From the NCBI RefSeq assembly GCF_015330125.1, contig NZ_JADDXR010000002.1, positions 1,674,001 to 1,738,000 of the forward strand: a stretch of DNA of 64,000 nucleotides, given 5' to 3'. This DNA is from Zobellia nedashkovskayae (GTDB lineage Bacteria > Bacteroidota > Bacteroidia > Flavobacteriales > Flavobacteriaceae). Positions within the stretch are counted from its first letter, which is position 1, and each line of letters starts with the position of its first letter. The translations under genes and the position numbers were made by a program. Of the stretch, positions 25,194-34,218 are shown in pieces. The notes under the pieces are model-generated. The model ran no database searches and had not been told where the DNA came from. It worked only from the letters and a program-made list of their open reading frames with translations.

Positions 25194-26981
25194 ATGCCCC
25201 AAGTGCCTGTAGAAGTTCAATTACGTACATTGCCCCAGAGCCCTGGAGTGTATCAATTTTACGACGTAGATGATAAAATTCTATATGTAGGAAAGGCTAA
25301 AAATTTAAAAAAGCGGGTATCCTCTTACTTTACCAAAAATCATGAGTATGGCAAGACACGTGTTCTTGTAAAAAAAATAAAGCTCATTAAGCATATTGTG
25401 GTTCCTACGGAGTCTGATGCTTTACTTCTGGAAAACAATCTTATTAAAAAGTATAGGCCAAGGTATAACGTTCTTTTAAAGGATGATAAATCTTATCCCT
25501 GGATATGTATTAAAAATGAACGCTATCCTAGAATTTTCCCTACCAGAAAATTAATTAAAGATGGTAGTGAGTATTTTGGTCCTTATACAAGTATGAAGAC
25601 CGTTAGGATTTTGCTAGACTTAATAAAAGGTGTTTATCCATTGCGGACATGTAACTATGACCTTTCAAAAGAGAAGATAGAAGCGGATAAATACAAAGTA
25701 TGCTTAGAATATCATTTAGGAAACTGTAATGGCCCTTGTGAAGGTTTCCAGAGTTTAGAGGAGTATGATGAGCAGATTCAGGATATCAGAAGAATAATTA
25801 AAGGAGATTTTAAGTCATCATTGAATTATTTCAGGTCTCAAATGAAAACCTTGGCATCAGAAATGAAGTTTGAGGAGGCTCAGCAAGTAAAAGAGAAGAT
25901 AGAAGTATTAGAGAATTATCAGGTAAGGTCTACTGTCGTTAACCCAAAAATTAATAATGTAGATGTATTTTCGATTATTTCAGATGAGGCATATGCTTAT
26001 ATTAATTTCCTACAATTGTCTCATGGTTCCATAACACGTTCTCATACACTAGAAATAAAAAAGAAGCTTGATGAAACAGATGCTGATCTTCTGGCACTGT
26101 CCATAATAGAAATTAGACAACGATTTAATTCTCTTTCTAGGGAACTCTATCTACCTTTTGAAGTTCCGGTGGAGGCACATTTAAAAATTACGGTACCTAA
26201 ATTAGGTGATAAAAAGAAAATTCTTGAACTGTCTGAGCGTAACGCCAAATTCTATAGGCAAGAACGTTTCAAACAAAGTATGATAATTGATCCGGATAGG
26301 CATACTAACAGGATTATGGCACAGATGAAAAAAGATTTACATCTTTCTGAAGAGCCAAGACATGTGGAGTGTTTTGATAATAGTAACATTCAAGGGAGCA
26401 ACCCAGTTGCAGCTTGTGTAGTATTTAGGAACGGAAAACCTGCCAAAAAAGAATACCGTCATTATAATATTAAGACCGTTGATGGTCCGGATGATTTTGC
26501 ATCTATGGAAGAGGTGGTTTTTAGGCGCTACAAACGTTTGCTTGCCGAAGATGAAGCTTTACCGCAATTAATTGTTATTGATGGGGGAAAAGGGCAGTTG
26601 TCTTCCGCTTTAAAAAGTTTGGATATTCTTGGGTTACGAGGAAAAATAGCCATTGTGGGAATAGCAAAGCGATTGGAAGAAATCTATTTTCCGGAAGATC
26701 CTATCCCACTTTATTTAGATAAAAAGTCAGAAAGTTTAAAGATTATTCAGCAATTAAGAAATGAGGCGCATCGCTTTGGTATAACTTTTCATAGAAATAA
26801 AAGGAGTAAGGCTGCAATAAATTCTAAATTAGAGAGTATTGAAGGTATCGGTGAGAAAACGGCCGAGGATTTGTTAAAGAAATTCAAGTCAGTAAAACGT
26901 ATAAAAGAAGCTTCCATAGAAAACCTGACGGAAATCGTTGGCATGTCTAGGGCTAAAAAAATTTATGAAGCTTTTCACTAA
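25194..26981 (+). CDS. uvrC: Excinuclease ABC subunit C
   Basis: Makes both incisions in nucleotide excision repair after UvrAB find the lesion. The N-terminal GIY-YIG nuclease domain shows SPGVYQFYDVDDKILYVGKAKNLKKR. A UVR motif lies near residues 205-240. The RNase H-like 5' nuclease domain includes VECFDNSNIQGSNPVAACVVF and VIDGGKGQLSSA. Tandem helix-hairpin-helix elements end the protein (SIEGIGEKTAEDLLKKF). The length of 595 aa is normal. It is 21 bases upstream of the patatin gene. Confidence 0.97.
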   Translation: MPQVPVEVQLRTLPQSPGVYQFYDVDDKILYVGKAKNLKKRVSSYFTKNHEYGKTRVLVKKIKLIKHIVVPTESDALLLENNLIKKYRPRYNVLLKDDKSYPWICIKNERYPRIFPTRKLIKDGSEYFGPYTSMKTVRILLDLIKGVYPLRTCNYDLSKEKIEADKYKVCLEYHLGNCNGPCEGFQSLEEYDEQIQDIRRIIKGDFKSSLNYFRSQMKTLASEMKFEEAQQVKEKIEVLENYQVRSTVVNPKINNVDVFSIISDEAYAYINFLQLSHGSITRSHTLEIKKKLDETDADLLALSIIEIRQRFNSLSRELYLPFEVPVEAHLKITVPKLGDKKKILELSERNAKFYRQERFKQSMIIDPDRHTNRIMAQMKKDLHLSEEPRHVECFDNSNIQGSNPVAACVVFRNGKPAKKEYRHYNIKTVDGPDDFASMEEVVFRRYKRLLAEDEALPQLIVIDGGKGQLSSALKSLDILGLRGKIAIVGIAKRLEEIYFPEDPIPLYLDKKSESLKIIQQLRNEAHRFGITFHRNKRSKAAINSKLESIEGIGEKTAEDLLKKFKSVKRIKEASIENLTEIVGMSRAKKIYEAFH

Positions 26982-27002
26982 AATTACGACGAATACAATA
27001 GT

Positions 27003-29270
27003 ATGCAAAAAGCCATTTTAAGTATTGGTTTACTTTTTTTTACCTTGTTTTCCGTAGCGCAAGATTCGGAGAAGAAGGATATTAAGGTGGGCTTAGTGCT
27101 CAGTGGCGGTGGCGCTAAGGGAATGGCTCATATTGGTGCTATTAAGGTATTGGAAGAGGCTGGTATCAGGGTTGATTATATTGGTGGAACCAGCATGGGG
27201 GCTATTGTAGGTTCTTTATATGCCGCGGGTTATACGGGTAATCAATTAGATTCTATTTTCAGGGCAACCAATTTCACTAACCTTATACAAGATAACTTAC
27301 CTAGAAGTGCTAAAACTTTTTACGAAAAAGAGAATTCTGAAAAGTATGCGGTTACCCTGCCTTTCGATAATTTTAAAATATCGGTTCCGCCAGCGTATTC
27401 AGGTGGTCAGAATGTTTATAATGAGTTAGTCAAATTTTTATATCCAGTGCGGAACATAAATGACTTTAATGATTTACCAATACCATTTGTTTGTATTGCC
27501 ACGGATGTAGAAACAGGAGAGGAAGTAATTTTAAAAGATGGATATCTGCCGGAAGCTGTTATGGCAAGTGGCACATTGCCCTCACTTTTTGAGCCTGCAC
27601 GAATTAACGGAAAGGTTTTAATAGATGGCGGAGTAGTAAACAATTACCCTATTGAAGAAGTCCGAAAAATGGGTGCTGATATTATAATAGGAGTTGATGT
27701 GCAGCACGGTTTAAGAGATAGAGAATCTCTTTTAACCGCCACGGAGATTTTATTGCAAATCAATAATTACCAAACCGTTCTAGATATGGTAGAAAAGTCT
27801 AAAAAGACTGATATCTACATAAAACCTAATATGGATGATTATTCCATAATTGATTTTAATCTAGACGATGTTATTATCAAAAGTGGCGAAGATGCAGCAC
27901 GGGAAAAGTTTGATGCCTTAAAAGAGGTAGCTTCCACGCAAAGCAAGAGAAATGAGGAAAGAGAGCATATTGTTTCTACAGATACATTAAGTATTAGTCA
28001 TTTGGTTATAAGGGAAAGTGAAAATTATTCTAGGGGTTACGTAAAAGGAAAATTGAGATTTGACGTAGATAAACCAACAACATTTTCAAGGGTTCATCAA
28101 GGTATTAGTAATCTGGCGGCAACGGGTAATTTTCATACAATTCATTATAAATTGCAAGATAATGCGGATAGCGATGAGCAAGAGATGATTCTTGATTTAG
28201 ATGAAAATAAGAGCAAGTCATTTATACGGTTGGGAGCGCATTATGATAACCTTTATAAAACTGCAGCAATTCTAAATTATACAAGAAAAAGTTTAATTAC
28301 TAGAGATGACGTTTCTTCGTTCGACTTTATTATTGGAGACAATATTAGATATAAATTACGGTATTATGTAGATAAAGGATTTTATTGGAGTTACGGATTT
28401 AATTCTAGTTTTAATGAATTTGAAAAAGATGTAAGTTTTGATTTGGTACGTAGTAATTTTGATTTTCAGGCCGCGGCGAATTTAAATTCCATAAATCTAG
28501 ATATAACTGACTTTACCAATCAGGTTTACGTCCAAACGGTATTACGGGAAGAGTTTTCTTTTAGGATGGGTATGGAACATAAGCTCTTGAAGGTTAGTAC
28601 TACTACTTTGGGGCAAAATGCAGATGCGCAGGCGAGCGCAACAAGTAGTAGCTCTAGTGATAGAACGTTTCTTGAAAAAAGTAATTTCTACAGCGCTTTT
28701 GGGCAGTTGACTTTTGATTCATATGATGACAAATATTTCCCTTCCAAGGGACTGTATTTTGATGGTGATTTCCACTTTTATGTGTTCTCATCCGATTTTA
28801 ATGACAATTTCAAAGAGTTTTCAATTGCAAAGGCAAAACTTGGAACGGCAGTACCTTTTTTAAACAATTTTTCGTTTAATGTGGAGGCAGAAGGTGGTTT
28901 TAAGTTAGGAACATCTAACGTTTCTAGTTTTGATTTTGTCTTAGGAGGTTTTGGAACCAATCTTATAAATAATTTTACGCCCTTCTTTGGATACGATTTT
29001 TTGGCTTTGCCGGGAAATTCCTTTGTAAAGGCTTATGGTAGGTTAGATTATGAGTTTACGCCAAAAAATCATTTAATGTTTACAGCAAATTATGCCAATG
29101 TAGATGATGACCTTTTTAGAACAGGAGAATGGTTCACCCTGCCAAATTATTCCGGTTACGGAATTGGTTATGGTTGGGAGTCTTTCATGGGTCCCATGCA
29201 AATGCATTATTCTTGGTCTCCTGAAGGTAAGAGTAATAACTTCTTTTTTAGTTTAGGGTATTGGTTTTAA
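27003..29270 (+). CDS. Patatin-like phospholipase fused to an outer-membrane beta-barrel (PlpD type)
   Basis: The signal peptide ends at SVAQ. Residues about 28-230 are a patatin domain, with GGGAKG oxyanion loop, nucleophile GGTSMG and the dyad Asp in IDGGVVNNYP. The middle part (about 330-400) may be a POTRA-like module. The rest is rich in alternating aromatic beta strands and ends in SLGYWF, an Omp85-type barrel end. This matches the PlpD/type Vd layout, in which the barrel presents or secretes a phospholipase A. The length is 755 aa. It probably forms an operon with uvrC through proximity only, with no evident functional link. Confidence 0.9.
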   Translation: MQKAILSIGLLFFTLFSVAQDSEKKDIKVGLVLSGGGAKGMAHIGAIKVLEEAGIRVDYIGGTSMGAIVGSLYAAGYTGNQLDSIFRATNFTNLIQDNLPRSAKTFYEKENSEKYAVTLPFDNFKISVPPAYSGGQNVYNELVKFLYPVRNINDFNDLPIPFVCIATDVETGEEVILKDGYLPEAVMASGTLPSLFEPARINGKVLIDGGVVNNYPIEEVRKMGADIIIGVDVQHGLRDRESLLTATEILLQINNYQTVLDMVEKSKKTDIYIKPNMDDYSIIDFNLDDVIIKSGEDAAREKFDALKEVASTQSKRNEEREHIVSTDTLSISHLVIRESENYSRGYVKGKLRFDVDKPTTFSRVHQGISNLAATGNFHTIHYKLQDNADSDEQEMILDLDENKSKSFIRLGAHYDNLYKTAAILNYTRKSLITRDDVSSFDFIIGDNIRYKLRYYVDKGFYWSYGFNSSFNEFEKDVSFDLVRSNFDFQAAANLNSINLDITDFTNQVYVQTVLREEFSFRMGMEHKLLKVSTTTLGQNADAQASATSSSSSDRTFLEKSNFYSAFGQLTFDSYDDKYFPSKGLYFDGDFHFYVFSSDFNDNFKEFSIAKAKLGTAVPFLNNFSFNVEAEGGFKLGTSNVSSFDFVLGGFGTNLINNFTPFFGYDFLALPGNSFVKAYGRLDYEFTPKNHLMFTANYANVDDDLFRTGEWFTLPNYSGYGIGYGWESFMGPMQMHYSWSPEGKSNNFFFSLGYWF

Positions 29271-29463
29271 TGTTCTTGAATTAAGGTTGAAGTTTTTTTC
29301 CGATATTTGTGTTGTATGCTGCAATTTAGAGTTGATATTACTGCTCATCTTAGAGCCATGTGGTAACTAGCCATGTTAACAATAGTTCATATTTAGGTGT
29401 GAACTCAATTGTATTGTTTCTCAACTTTTTTAAAATGATTACTTCACTAAAATACATTTACAC

Positions 29464-30606
29464 ATGTCAACTTTAGATAATACCTCATTGCATTTACCCA
29501 AAGAGAACCTAGAAGCAGAAGATTTTCTTCCTTTGTTGGGTACAGATTATATAGAACTTTACGTAGGTAACGCCAAGCAGGCGGCCCATTATTACATGTC
29601 CGCTTGGGGATTTCAGCCATTGGCTTATGCAGGCCTTGAAACGGGTTTAAAAGACAGGGTGTCCTACGTGCTTCAACAAGATAAGATTAAATTGGTTCTA
29701 ACCTCTCCTTTAAATTCTGGGGGTGAAATCAATAAACATATAGATGCCCACGGAGATGGGGTAAAAGCCATTGCTTTGTGGGTAGATGATGCTTCTAAGA
29801 GTTATGTTGAAACAACAAAAAGAGGAGCCGAAAGTTATTTGGAGCCTAAAACCGTTAAAGATGGGAGTGGTGAAGTTGTACTTTCGGGTATTCACACATA
29901 TGGAGAAACCGTTCATATTTTTGTAGAAAGAAAAAATTACAAAGGTGTGTTCATGCCAGGTTATAGAGCATGGAACCCTTATTATAAACCTACGGATGTT
30001 GGTCTAAAGTTTGTAGATCACATTGTAGGTAATGTGGGATGGAACGAAATGAATAAATGGTGTGAGTTCTATGCTAAGGTTATGGGTTTTGCTCAGTTAG
30101 TGTCTTTTGATGATAAAGATATTTCTACAGAATATACCGCCCTCATGAGTAAAGTGATGAGTAATGGTAATGGCCGAATAAAATTTCCGATAAACGAACC
30201 TGCAGACGGCAGAAAAAAATCGCAAATAGAAGAATATATAGATTTCTATAATGGGTCTGGAGTACAACATATGGCTCTTGCTACTGATAATATAATTGAA
30301 ACGGTAACAGCCTTAAGAGAAAGAGGTATTGAATTTTTAACCGTACCTCCTAGTTATTATGAGGATGTATTGGACCGCGTAGGTGAAATAGATGAAGACT
30401 TGGAGCCTCTTAGTGAATTAGGAATTCTCATTGACAGGGACGAAGAGGGGTACTTACTTCAAATATTTACTAAACCTATTTTAGATCGCCCAACGATGTT
30501 TATAGAAATCATTCAGAGAAAAGGAGCCAAATCTTTTGGAAAAGGAAACTTTAAGGCACTTTTTGAGGCAATAGAAAGAGAACAAGAATCAAGAGGTACG
30601 TTATAA
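29464..30606 (+). CDS. hppD: 4-hydroxyphenylpyruvate dioxygenase
   Basis: Fe(II) enzyme that converts 4-hydroxyphenylpyruvate to homogentisate in tyrosine catabolism. It has two vicinal-oxygen-chelate halves. The iron ligands can be placed as His in VDHIVGNV (about residue 183), His in GVQHMALATDNI (about 266) and Glu in FIEIIQRKG (about 346). The length of 380 aa is typical. The ATG is only 3 bases after a TACATTTA box, so the transcript may be nearly leaderless, or its promoter lies farther up. No homogentisate dioxygenase is in the window, but a tryptophan dioxygenase-family gene lies 1.2 kb downstream. Confidence 0.95.
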   Translation: MSTLDNTSLHLPKENLEAEDFLPLLGTDYIELYVGNAKQAAHYYMSAWGFQPLAYAGLETGLKDRVSYVLQQDKIKLVLTSPLNSGGEINKHIDAHGDGVKAIALWVDDASKSYVETTKRGAESYLEPKTVKDGSGEVVLSGIHTYGETVHIFVERKNYKGVFMPGYRAWNPYYKPTDVGLKFVDHIVGNVGWNEMNKWCEFYAKVMGFAQLVSFDDKDISTEYTALMSKVMSNGNGRIKFPINEPADGRKKSQIEEYIDFYNGSGVQHMALATDNIIETVTALRERGIEFLTVPPSYYEDVLDRVGEIDEDLEPLSELGILIDRDEEGYLLQIFTKPILDRPTMFIEIIQRKGAKSFGKGNFKALFEAIEREQESRGTL

Positions 30607-30767
30607 TTTAATTTTTGATGAGTTTTTTGGATGCCCAAAAAGGCTATTCAGTCTCAAATAAGACATATTTTAGACCCGAAAAGGGTAAAATTTCTTAATG
30701 AAATGCCAAATTCTAAGCCGTAAGTAAAAAGAACTGTTAATGTAATAGTTAAAGTAAGTTAAAACGA

Positions 30768-30797
30768 TTTGAGGATTCAAAGTATGCCTTAAATTTG
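30768..30797 (+). promoter_or_regulatory. Complete promoter (-33 and -7) for the putative sRNA
   Basis: TTTG (30768-30771), an 18-bp spacer and TAAATTTG (30790-30797) match the Bacteroidetes housekeeping consensus at both boxes. It is one of the best promoters in the window. Transcription should start near 30801-30803, with no gene following for 280 bases. Confidence 0.7.
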
Positions 30798-30801
30798 TAC
30801 T

Positions 30802-30908
30802 CGTAAGGGGTGGTTCCCTTACAACTTTAAGTATTGGTTTTTCATAATTTAAAGTTTGGTTGGTTATTTAGGAAAAGCCCTGGCATGTAATGTCAGGGCT
30901 TTTTTTTA
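30802..30908 (+). ncRNA. Putative small non-coding RNA, about 105 nt, three hairpins
   Basis: The intergenic region 30607-31084 contains a full promoter followed about 105 nt later by a strong terminator, with no convincing frame between. Predicted structure: hairpin 1, GTAAGGG (30803-30809) with CCCTTAC (30816-30822); hairpin 2, 10 bp including one G-U (30823-30832 with 30847-30856). Next comes an unpaired stretch (30857-30875) carrying most of a motif also found at 1606-1622. Last is the terminator stem (30876-30886 with 30890-30900, 11 bp) and a run of eight T or more. It could be a trans-acting sRNA or a member of a structured family such as Rfam Flavo-1; I cannot test this here. The rest of the region (30607-30767, 30909-31084) shows nothing clear. 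Confidence 0.6.
30855..30871 (+). repeat. Second copy of the 17-nt motif
   Basis: TTTGGTTGGTTATTTAG, identical to 1606-1622, lies mostly in the unpaired linker before the sRNA terminator. Confidence 0.7.
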
Positions 30909-31084
30909 AGCTCGTTTTTCCAAGCGTTTATTAAAAATCACCAACTTTCTTTTCAATGCTTAAAAGACCAAAATGATATGGTTGTGTTATGCATACAATA
31001 CTTTGGAATAAATTTTGTTTAAGTAATTGTAAGCCCTTAAAATAATACAAGAGCATTTTGTATTTTTATCGTAATACTATAGCT

Positions 31085-31864
31085 ATGAAAAAAGCATTTA
31101 CATTACTTTTTCTTCTTGTCATCTTTTCTTCTCATTCGCAGAATAGTGAGTCTGCTTTTGATCCTGGTGAATGGTTGAAATTTAGAATGCATTATGGTTT
31201 TCTAAATGCCAGTTATGCAACCTTACATGTAAAGTCTGCCGTGGTAGATGATGTTCCTGTATATCACGTAGTAGGTCGTGGTGAGACCACTGGGTTTGCC
31301 AGTGTCTTTTTTAAGGTAGATGATACTTATGAGAGCTATTTTGGAAAGGAAGATGGAAAGCCTTATAAATTTATTAGAAAGATAAATGAGGGTGGGTATA
31401 CAAAAGACATTGAGATAAATTTTGATCATGAGGAAGAGAAAGCTGTTCTGAACGATAAAAAGCATAACAAAAAATATAATTTTGAACTACAGGACAGCAT
31501 CCAAGATTTAATATCTGCGTTTTATTATTTGCGAAACAATTATGAGCCTAGCGATTTAGTGATAGGAGAGGCTGTAAATTTGAAGATGTTGTATGATGAT
31601 GATGGTATTTTTAACTTCAAACTTAAATATTTAGGTACAGAAGTGCTTAAAACTAAGTTCGGTAAGGTAGAATGTTTTAAATTTAGGCCCTTGGTTCAGT
31701 CAGGACGTGTTTTTAAGGAACAAGAAAGTCTTTCGCTATGGGTTTCGGCAGATGATAATAGGATACCTGTACGTATACAAGCTAATTTAAGTGTAGGGGC
31801 TATAAAGGCAGACCTTGACGGATATAACGGACTGAAACATCAGTTCAAGATAATAATGGATTAA
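31085..31864 (+). CDS. DUF3108 secreted protein
   Basis: The protein begins MKKAFTLLFLLVIFSSHSQ, a signal peptide with cleavage near residue 20. The TTG nine codons upstream is not needed. The mature part matches the DUF3108 pattern with FDPGEWLKFRMHYGFLNASYATLHV at the start and a VECFKFRPLVQSGRVFKEQESLSLWVS segment late. It is probably a periplasmic or outer-membrane-associated beta-sandwich of unknown function. The length is 259 aa. It ends 7 bp before the tryptophan dioxygenase-family gene, and the order DUF3108, TDO, M23 appears operonic. Confidence 0.87.
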   Translation: MKKAFTLLFLLVIFSSHSQNSESAFDPGEWLKFRMHYGFLNASYATLHVKSAVVDDVPVYHVVGRGETTGFASVFFKVDDTYESYFGKEDGKPYKFIRKINEGGYTKDIEINFDHEEEKAVLNDKKHNKKYNFELQDSIQDLISAFYYLRNNYEPSDLVIGEAVNLKMLYDDDGIFNFKLKYLGTEVLKTKFGKVECFKFRPLVQSGRVFKEQESLSLWVSADDNRIPVRIQANLSVGAIKADLDGYNGLKHQFKIIMD

Positions 31865-31871
31865 CAACCCA

Positions 31872-32843
31872 ATGAGAGATAAAGAGCGAATAGATTCACA
31901 AATTTCAAAATTAGAAGAGAAGTATAAAGATTCCGGTCAGGATTTAAGCTCTTATTTAGATGGGCTTCTTTATCAGCGTTACCTTACTTATTGGGATTAT
32001 ATTCATCTTGATACTCTTTTAAGCCTTCAGGTGCCTAGGACCTATTTCCCCGATGAGGAAATTTTTATCATGTACCATCAAATAACTGAGTTGTATTTTA
32101 AGCTCATTCTTCATGAGCAAAAACAATTGGTTGATGATAAATCTCAAAACATCGATTTTTTTATAGAAAAAGCAAGACGAATCAATAGCTATTTTAAGGC
32201 ATTGATATCTTCTTTTGGTATTATGATAAAAGGTATGGAGAGAGAACAGTTTCTTCAATACCGCATGGCGTTGCTTCCGGCGAGTGGTTTTCAGTCGGCT
32301 CAATATAGAATGATTGAGATTTATGCTACTCCTTTGGAGAATTTGGTTCACCATACGGAGCGAGATACTTTTTCATCAGAAAATAGTTTGGAGGAGCTTT
32401 ATGAGCAAATCTATTGGAAGAAAGGTGCGACTGATTTGGCAACAGGTGAAAAGACCTTAACGTTAAAGCAATTTGAGTACAGATATACCCCACGTTTGAT
32501 ACGAATTGCCAAGCAAGTAGAACAAAGTACTATTTATCAAAAATACCAGCAATTATCAGCGGACAAGAAAGATAATAAAGAGTTGATAGAAGCGTTAAAG
32601 ACTTTGGATATGAATGCCAATGTAAATTGGCCTTTAATGCATATGGGGTCTGCTCATAGATATTTAGGAAAAGATAAGGAGCAGATAGATGCTACAGGAG
32701 GAACGAATTGGAAGGAATATTTACCTCCAAGTTTTCAGAAAATCGTGTTTTTCCCTGGATTATATTCAAAACAAGAGTTAAATGATTGGGGAAAAGAATG
32801 GGTAGACCATATCTTTAACCCGGATAAGAAACAAACAGAGTAA
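31872..32843 (+). CDS. Tryptophan 2,3-dioxygenase family haem protein
   Basis: Members open the indole ring of L-tryptophan to N-formylkynurenine using haem. The segment YLTYWDYIHLDTLLSLQVPR and the IMYHQITELYFKLILHEQ helix with active-site His are typical. MHMGSAHRYLGKD contains the candidate axial His, and ATGGTNWKEYL aligns with the GTGGSSG loop. The loop differs from the classical GTGGSSG, so substrate or activity may diverge. The length of 323 aa is somewhat long. It lies in an apparent operon with DUF3108 and M23 genes. Along with hppD this suggests aromatic amino-acid breakdown, though kynureninase is not in the window. Confidence 0.85.
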   Translation: MRDKERIDSQISKLEEKYKDSGQDLSSYLDGLLYQRYLTYWDYIHLDTLLSLQVPRTYFPDEEIFIMYHQITELYFKLILHEQKQLVDDKSQNIDFFIEKARRINSYFKALISSFGIMIKGMEREQFLQYRMALLPASGFQSAQYRMIEIYATPLENLVHHTERDTFSSENSLEELYEQIYWKKGATDLATGEKTLTLKQFEYRYTPRLIRIAKQVEQSTIYQKYQQLSADKKDNKELIEALKTLDMNANVNWPLMHMGSAHRYLGKDKEQIDATGGTNWKEYLPPSFQKIVFFPGLYSKQELNDWGKEWVDHIFNPDKKQTE

Positions 32844-32844
32844 C

Positions 32845-34140
32845 ATGAACAAATATTGGGGCCTTCTTTTCGTTATTTTAGTATCTATTTCTTGTAAGCA
32901 TGACAAACCTGTCTTAAAAGAGCCGGTTGTTAAGCAGATGGCTTCCATTGTTCCTGATAAACCTGTTCTAAAACAGTTTGGGTTTAATCTAGATGAGTTT
33001 ACCGTGCAGTTGGATACGGTTAAAAATGGAGATAGTTTTGGAGAGTTAATGCTTCAGAATAAAGTAGACTACCCAAAAATCGCCAAAATTACCCAAGAAT
33101 TTAAAGATACTTTTGACGTTAGAAGAATTCGTGTGGGTAAACCATATCTTATTTTAAAGTCCAAAGATACTACAGAGGCCGCTCAAGTTTTTATTTATGA
33201 AAATGATCCAATTAACTATACTGTAGTTGATTTAAGGGATACTGTTAAAGCTTATAGAGATAAGAAAGAAGTTACTTATGTGGAGCGGGAAGCTTCTGGA
33301 GTTATCGAAACTTCTTTGTCTCAGGCAATTTTAGATCAAGGTATAGATTATACCCTTACGAATAGTTTATCTGAAGTATATGCTTGGACAATAGATTTCT
33401 TTCGTCTTCAAAAAGGGGACAAGTTCAAGATTATTTATAAAGAAAAGTACATTAATGATTCTATCTACGCGGGAGCAGGTGAGATAGAGGCAGCTTATTT
33501 TGAGCATAGCGGAAGGCCTATTTATGCCTTTGCCTATGAGAATGATTCGTTAAAGAATATAGTTGATTATTTTGATGAAGAAGCTAATAACCTTAGAAGA
33601 ACATTTTTAAGGGCTCCGGTTCAGTTTAGTAGAATTTCTTCAAGGTACAATTTGAAGAGAAAAATCCGTTATTACGGAAACAAAGTAAGAGCTCATATGG
33701 GTACGGATTACGCAGCGCCAAGAGGTACGCCTATTTTGGCAACTGCAGATGGTACTGTTACAGAATCTACAAGAAGGGGTGGTAACGGTAAATATGTAAA
33801 AATTAGACATAACGCTACATATTCTACGCAATACTTGCACATGAGCAAGCAGAACGTAAAAAGAGGGGCTTATGTAAGACAGGGAGATGTTATCGGTTGG
33901 ATAGGTATGACCGGGAACACGAGTGGACCTCATGTTTGTTATCGTTTTTGGAGAAATGGAAAACAGGTAGATCCGTTAAAAGAAGAACTTCCATTAGCAG
34001 AACCTCTGGACGAGACTTTACAGCCAGATTACTTTAACTATGTTAATCCAATAAAAGATCAGTTAGACTGTATGGAATATCCTGAAAGTCCAATAGAAGA
34101 AGATATTCTAGCTGAAGATTTGGCATCCGCAGAAAAATAA
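32845..34140 (+). CDS. M23-family peptidoglycan endopeptidase, lipoprotein
   Basis: A LytM-type metallopeptidase on the periplasmic side that may cut peptide cross-links or activate amidases. The lipobox is VSISC (Cys17). The N-terminal 250 residues form a dimerisation or OapA-like region. The catalytic domain starts near residue 275: HMGTD gives His284 and Asp288, YLHM is the middle His motif, and the last motif reads GPHVCYRFW. There the usual HxH is HxC, so the third zinc ligand may be Cys. The length is 431 aa. It starts one base after the TDO-family gene. Confidence 0.9.
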   Translation: MNKYWGLLFVILVSISCKHDKPVLKEPVVKQMASIVPDKPVLKQFGFNLDEFTVQLDTVKNGDSFGELMLQNKVDYPKIAKITQEFKDTFDVRRIRVGKPYLILKSKDTTEAAQVFIYENDPINYTVVDLRDTVKAYRDKKEVTYVEREASGVIETSLSQAILDQGIDYTLTNSLSEVYAWTIDFFRLQKGDKFKIIYKEKYINDSIYAGAGEIEAAYFEHSGRPIYAFAYENDSLKNIVDYFDEEANNLRRTFLRAPVQFSRISSRYNLKRKIRYYGNKVRAHMGTDYAAPRGTPILATADGTVTESTRRGGNGKYVKIRHNATYSTQYLHMSKQNVKRGAYVRQGDVIGWIGMTGNTSGPHVCYRFWRNGKQVDPLKEELPLAEPLDETLQPDYFNYVNPIKDQLDCMEYPESPIEEDILAEDLASAEK

Positions 34141-34153
34141 CGGCACATAGGGT

Positions 34154-34184
34154 TTTGGTTTAGAATGAATATGGCTTATTTTCG
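34154..34184 (+). promoter_or_regulatory. Promoter for pgi
   Basis: TTTG (34154-34157), a 19-bp spacer and TATTTTCG (34177-34184, seven of eight matches) form a well-spaced promoter. Its position supports the ATG at 34219 over an upstream in-frame start at 34165. Confidence 0.6.
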
Positions 34185-34218
34185 CCGTAGACAATTGTTA
34201 ACACTAAAACACCCGAAA

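Noticed and set aside
29380..29420. GTTCA...TGAAC inverted repeat before hppD
   Set aside because: Only 5-bp arms with a 10-bp gap; expected by chance in AT-rich DNA.
30618..30698. 26-codon frame after hppD (MSFLDAQKGYSVSNK...)
   Set aside because: No hydrophobic span, promoter or recognisable domain; probably 3' UTR.
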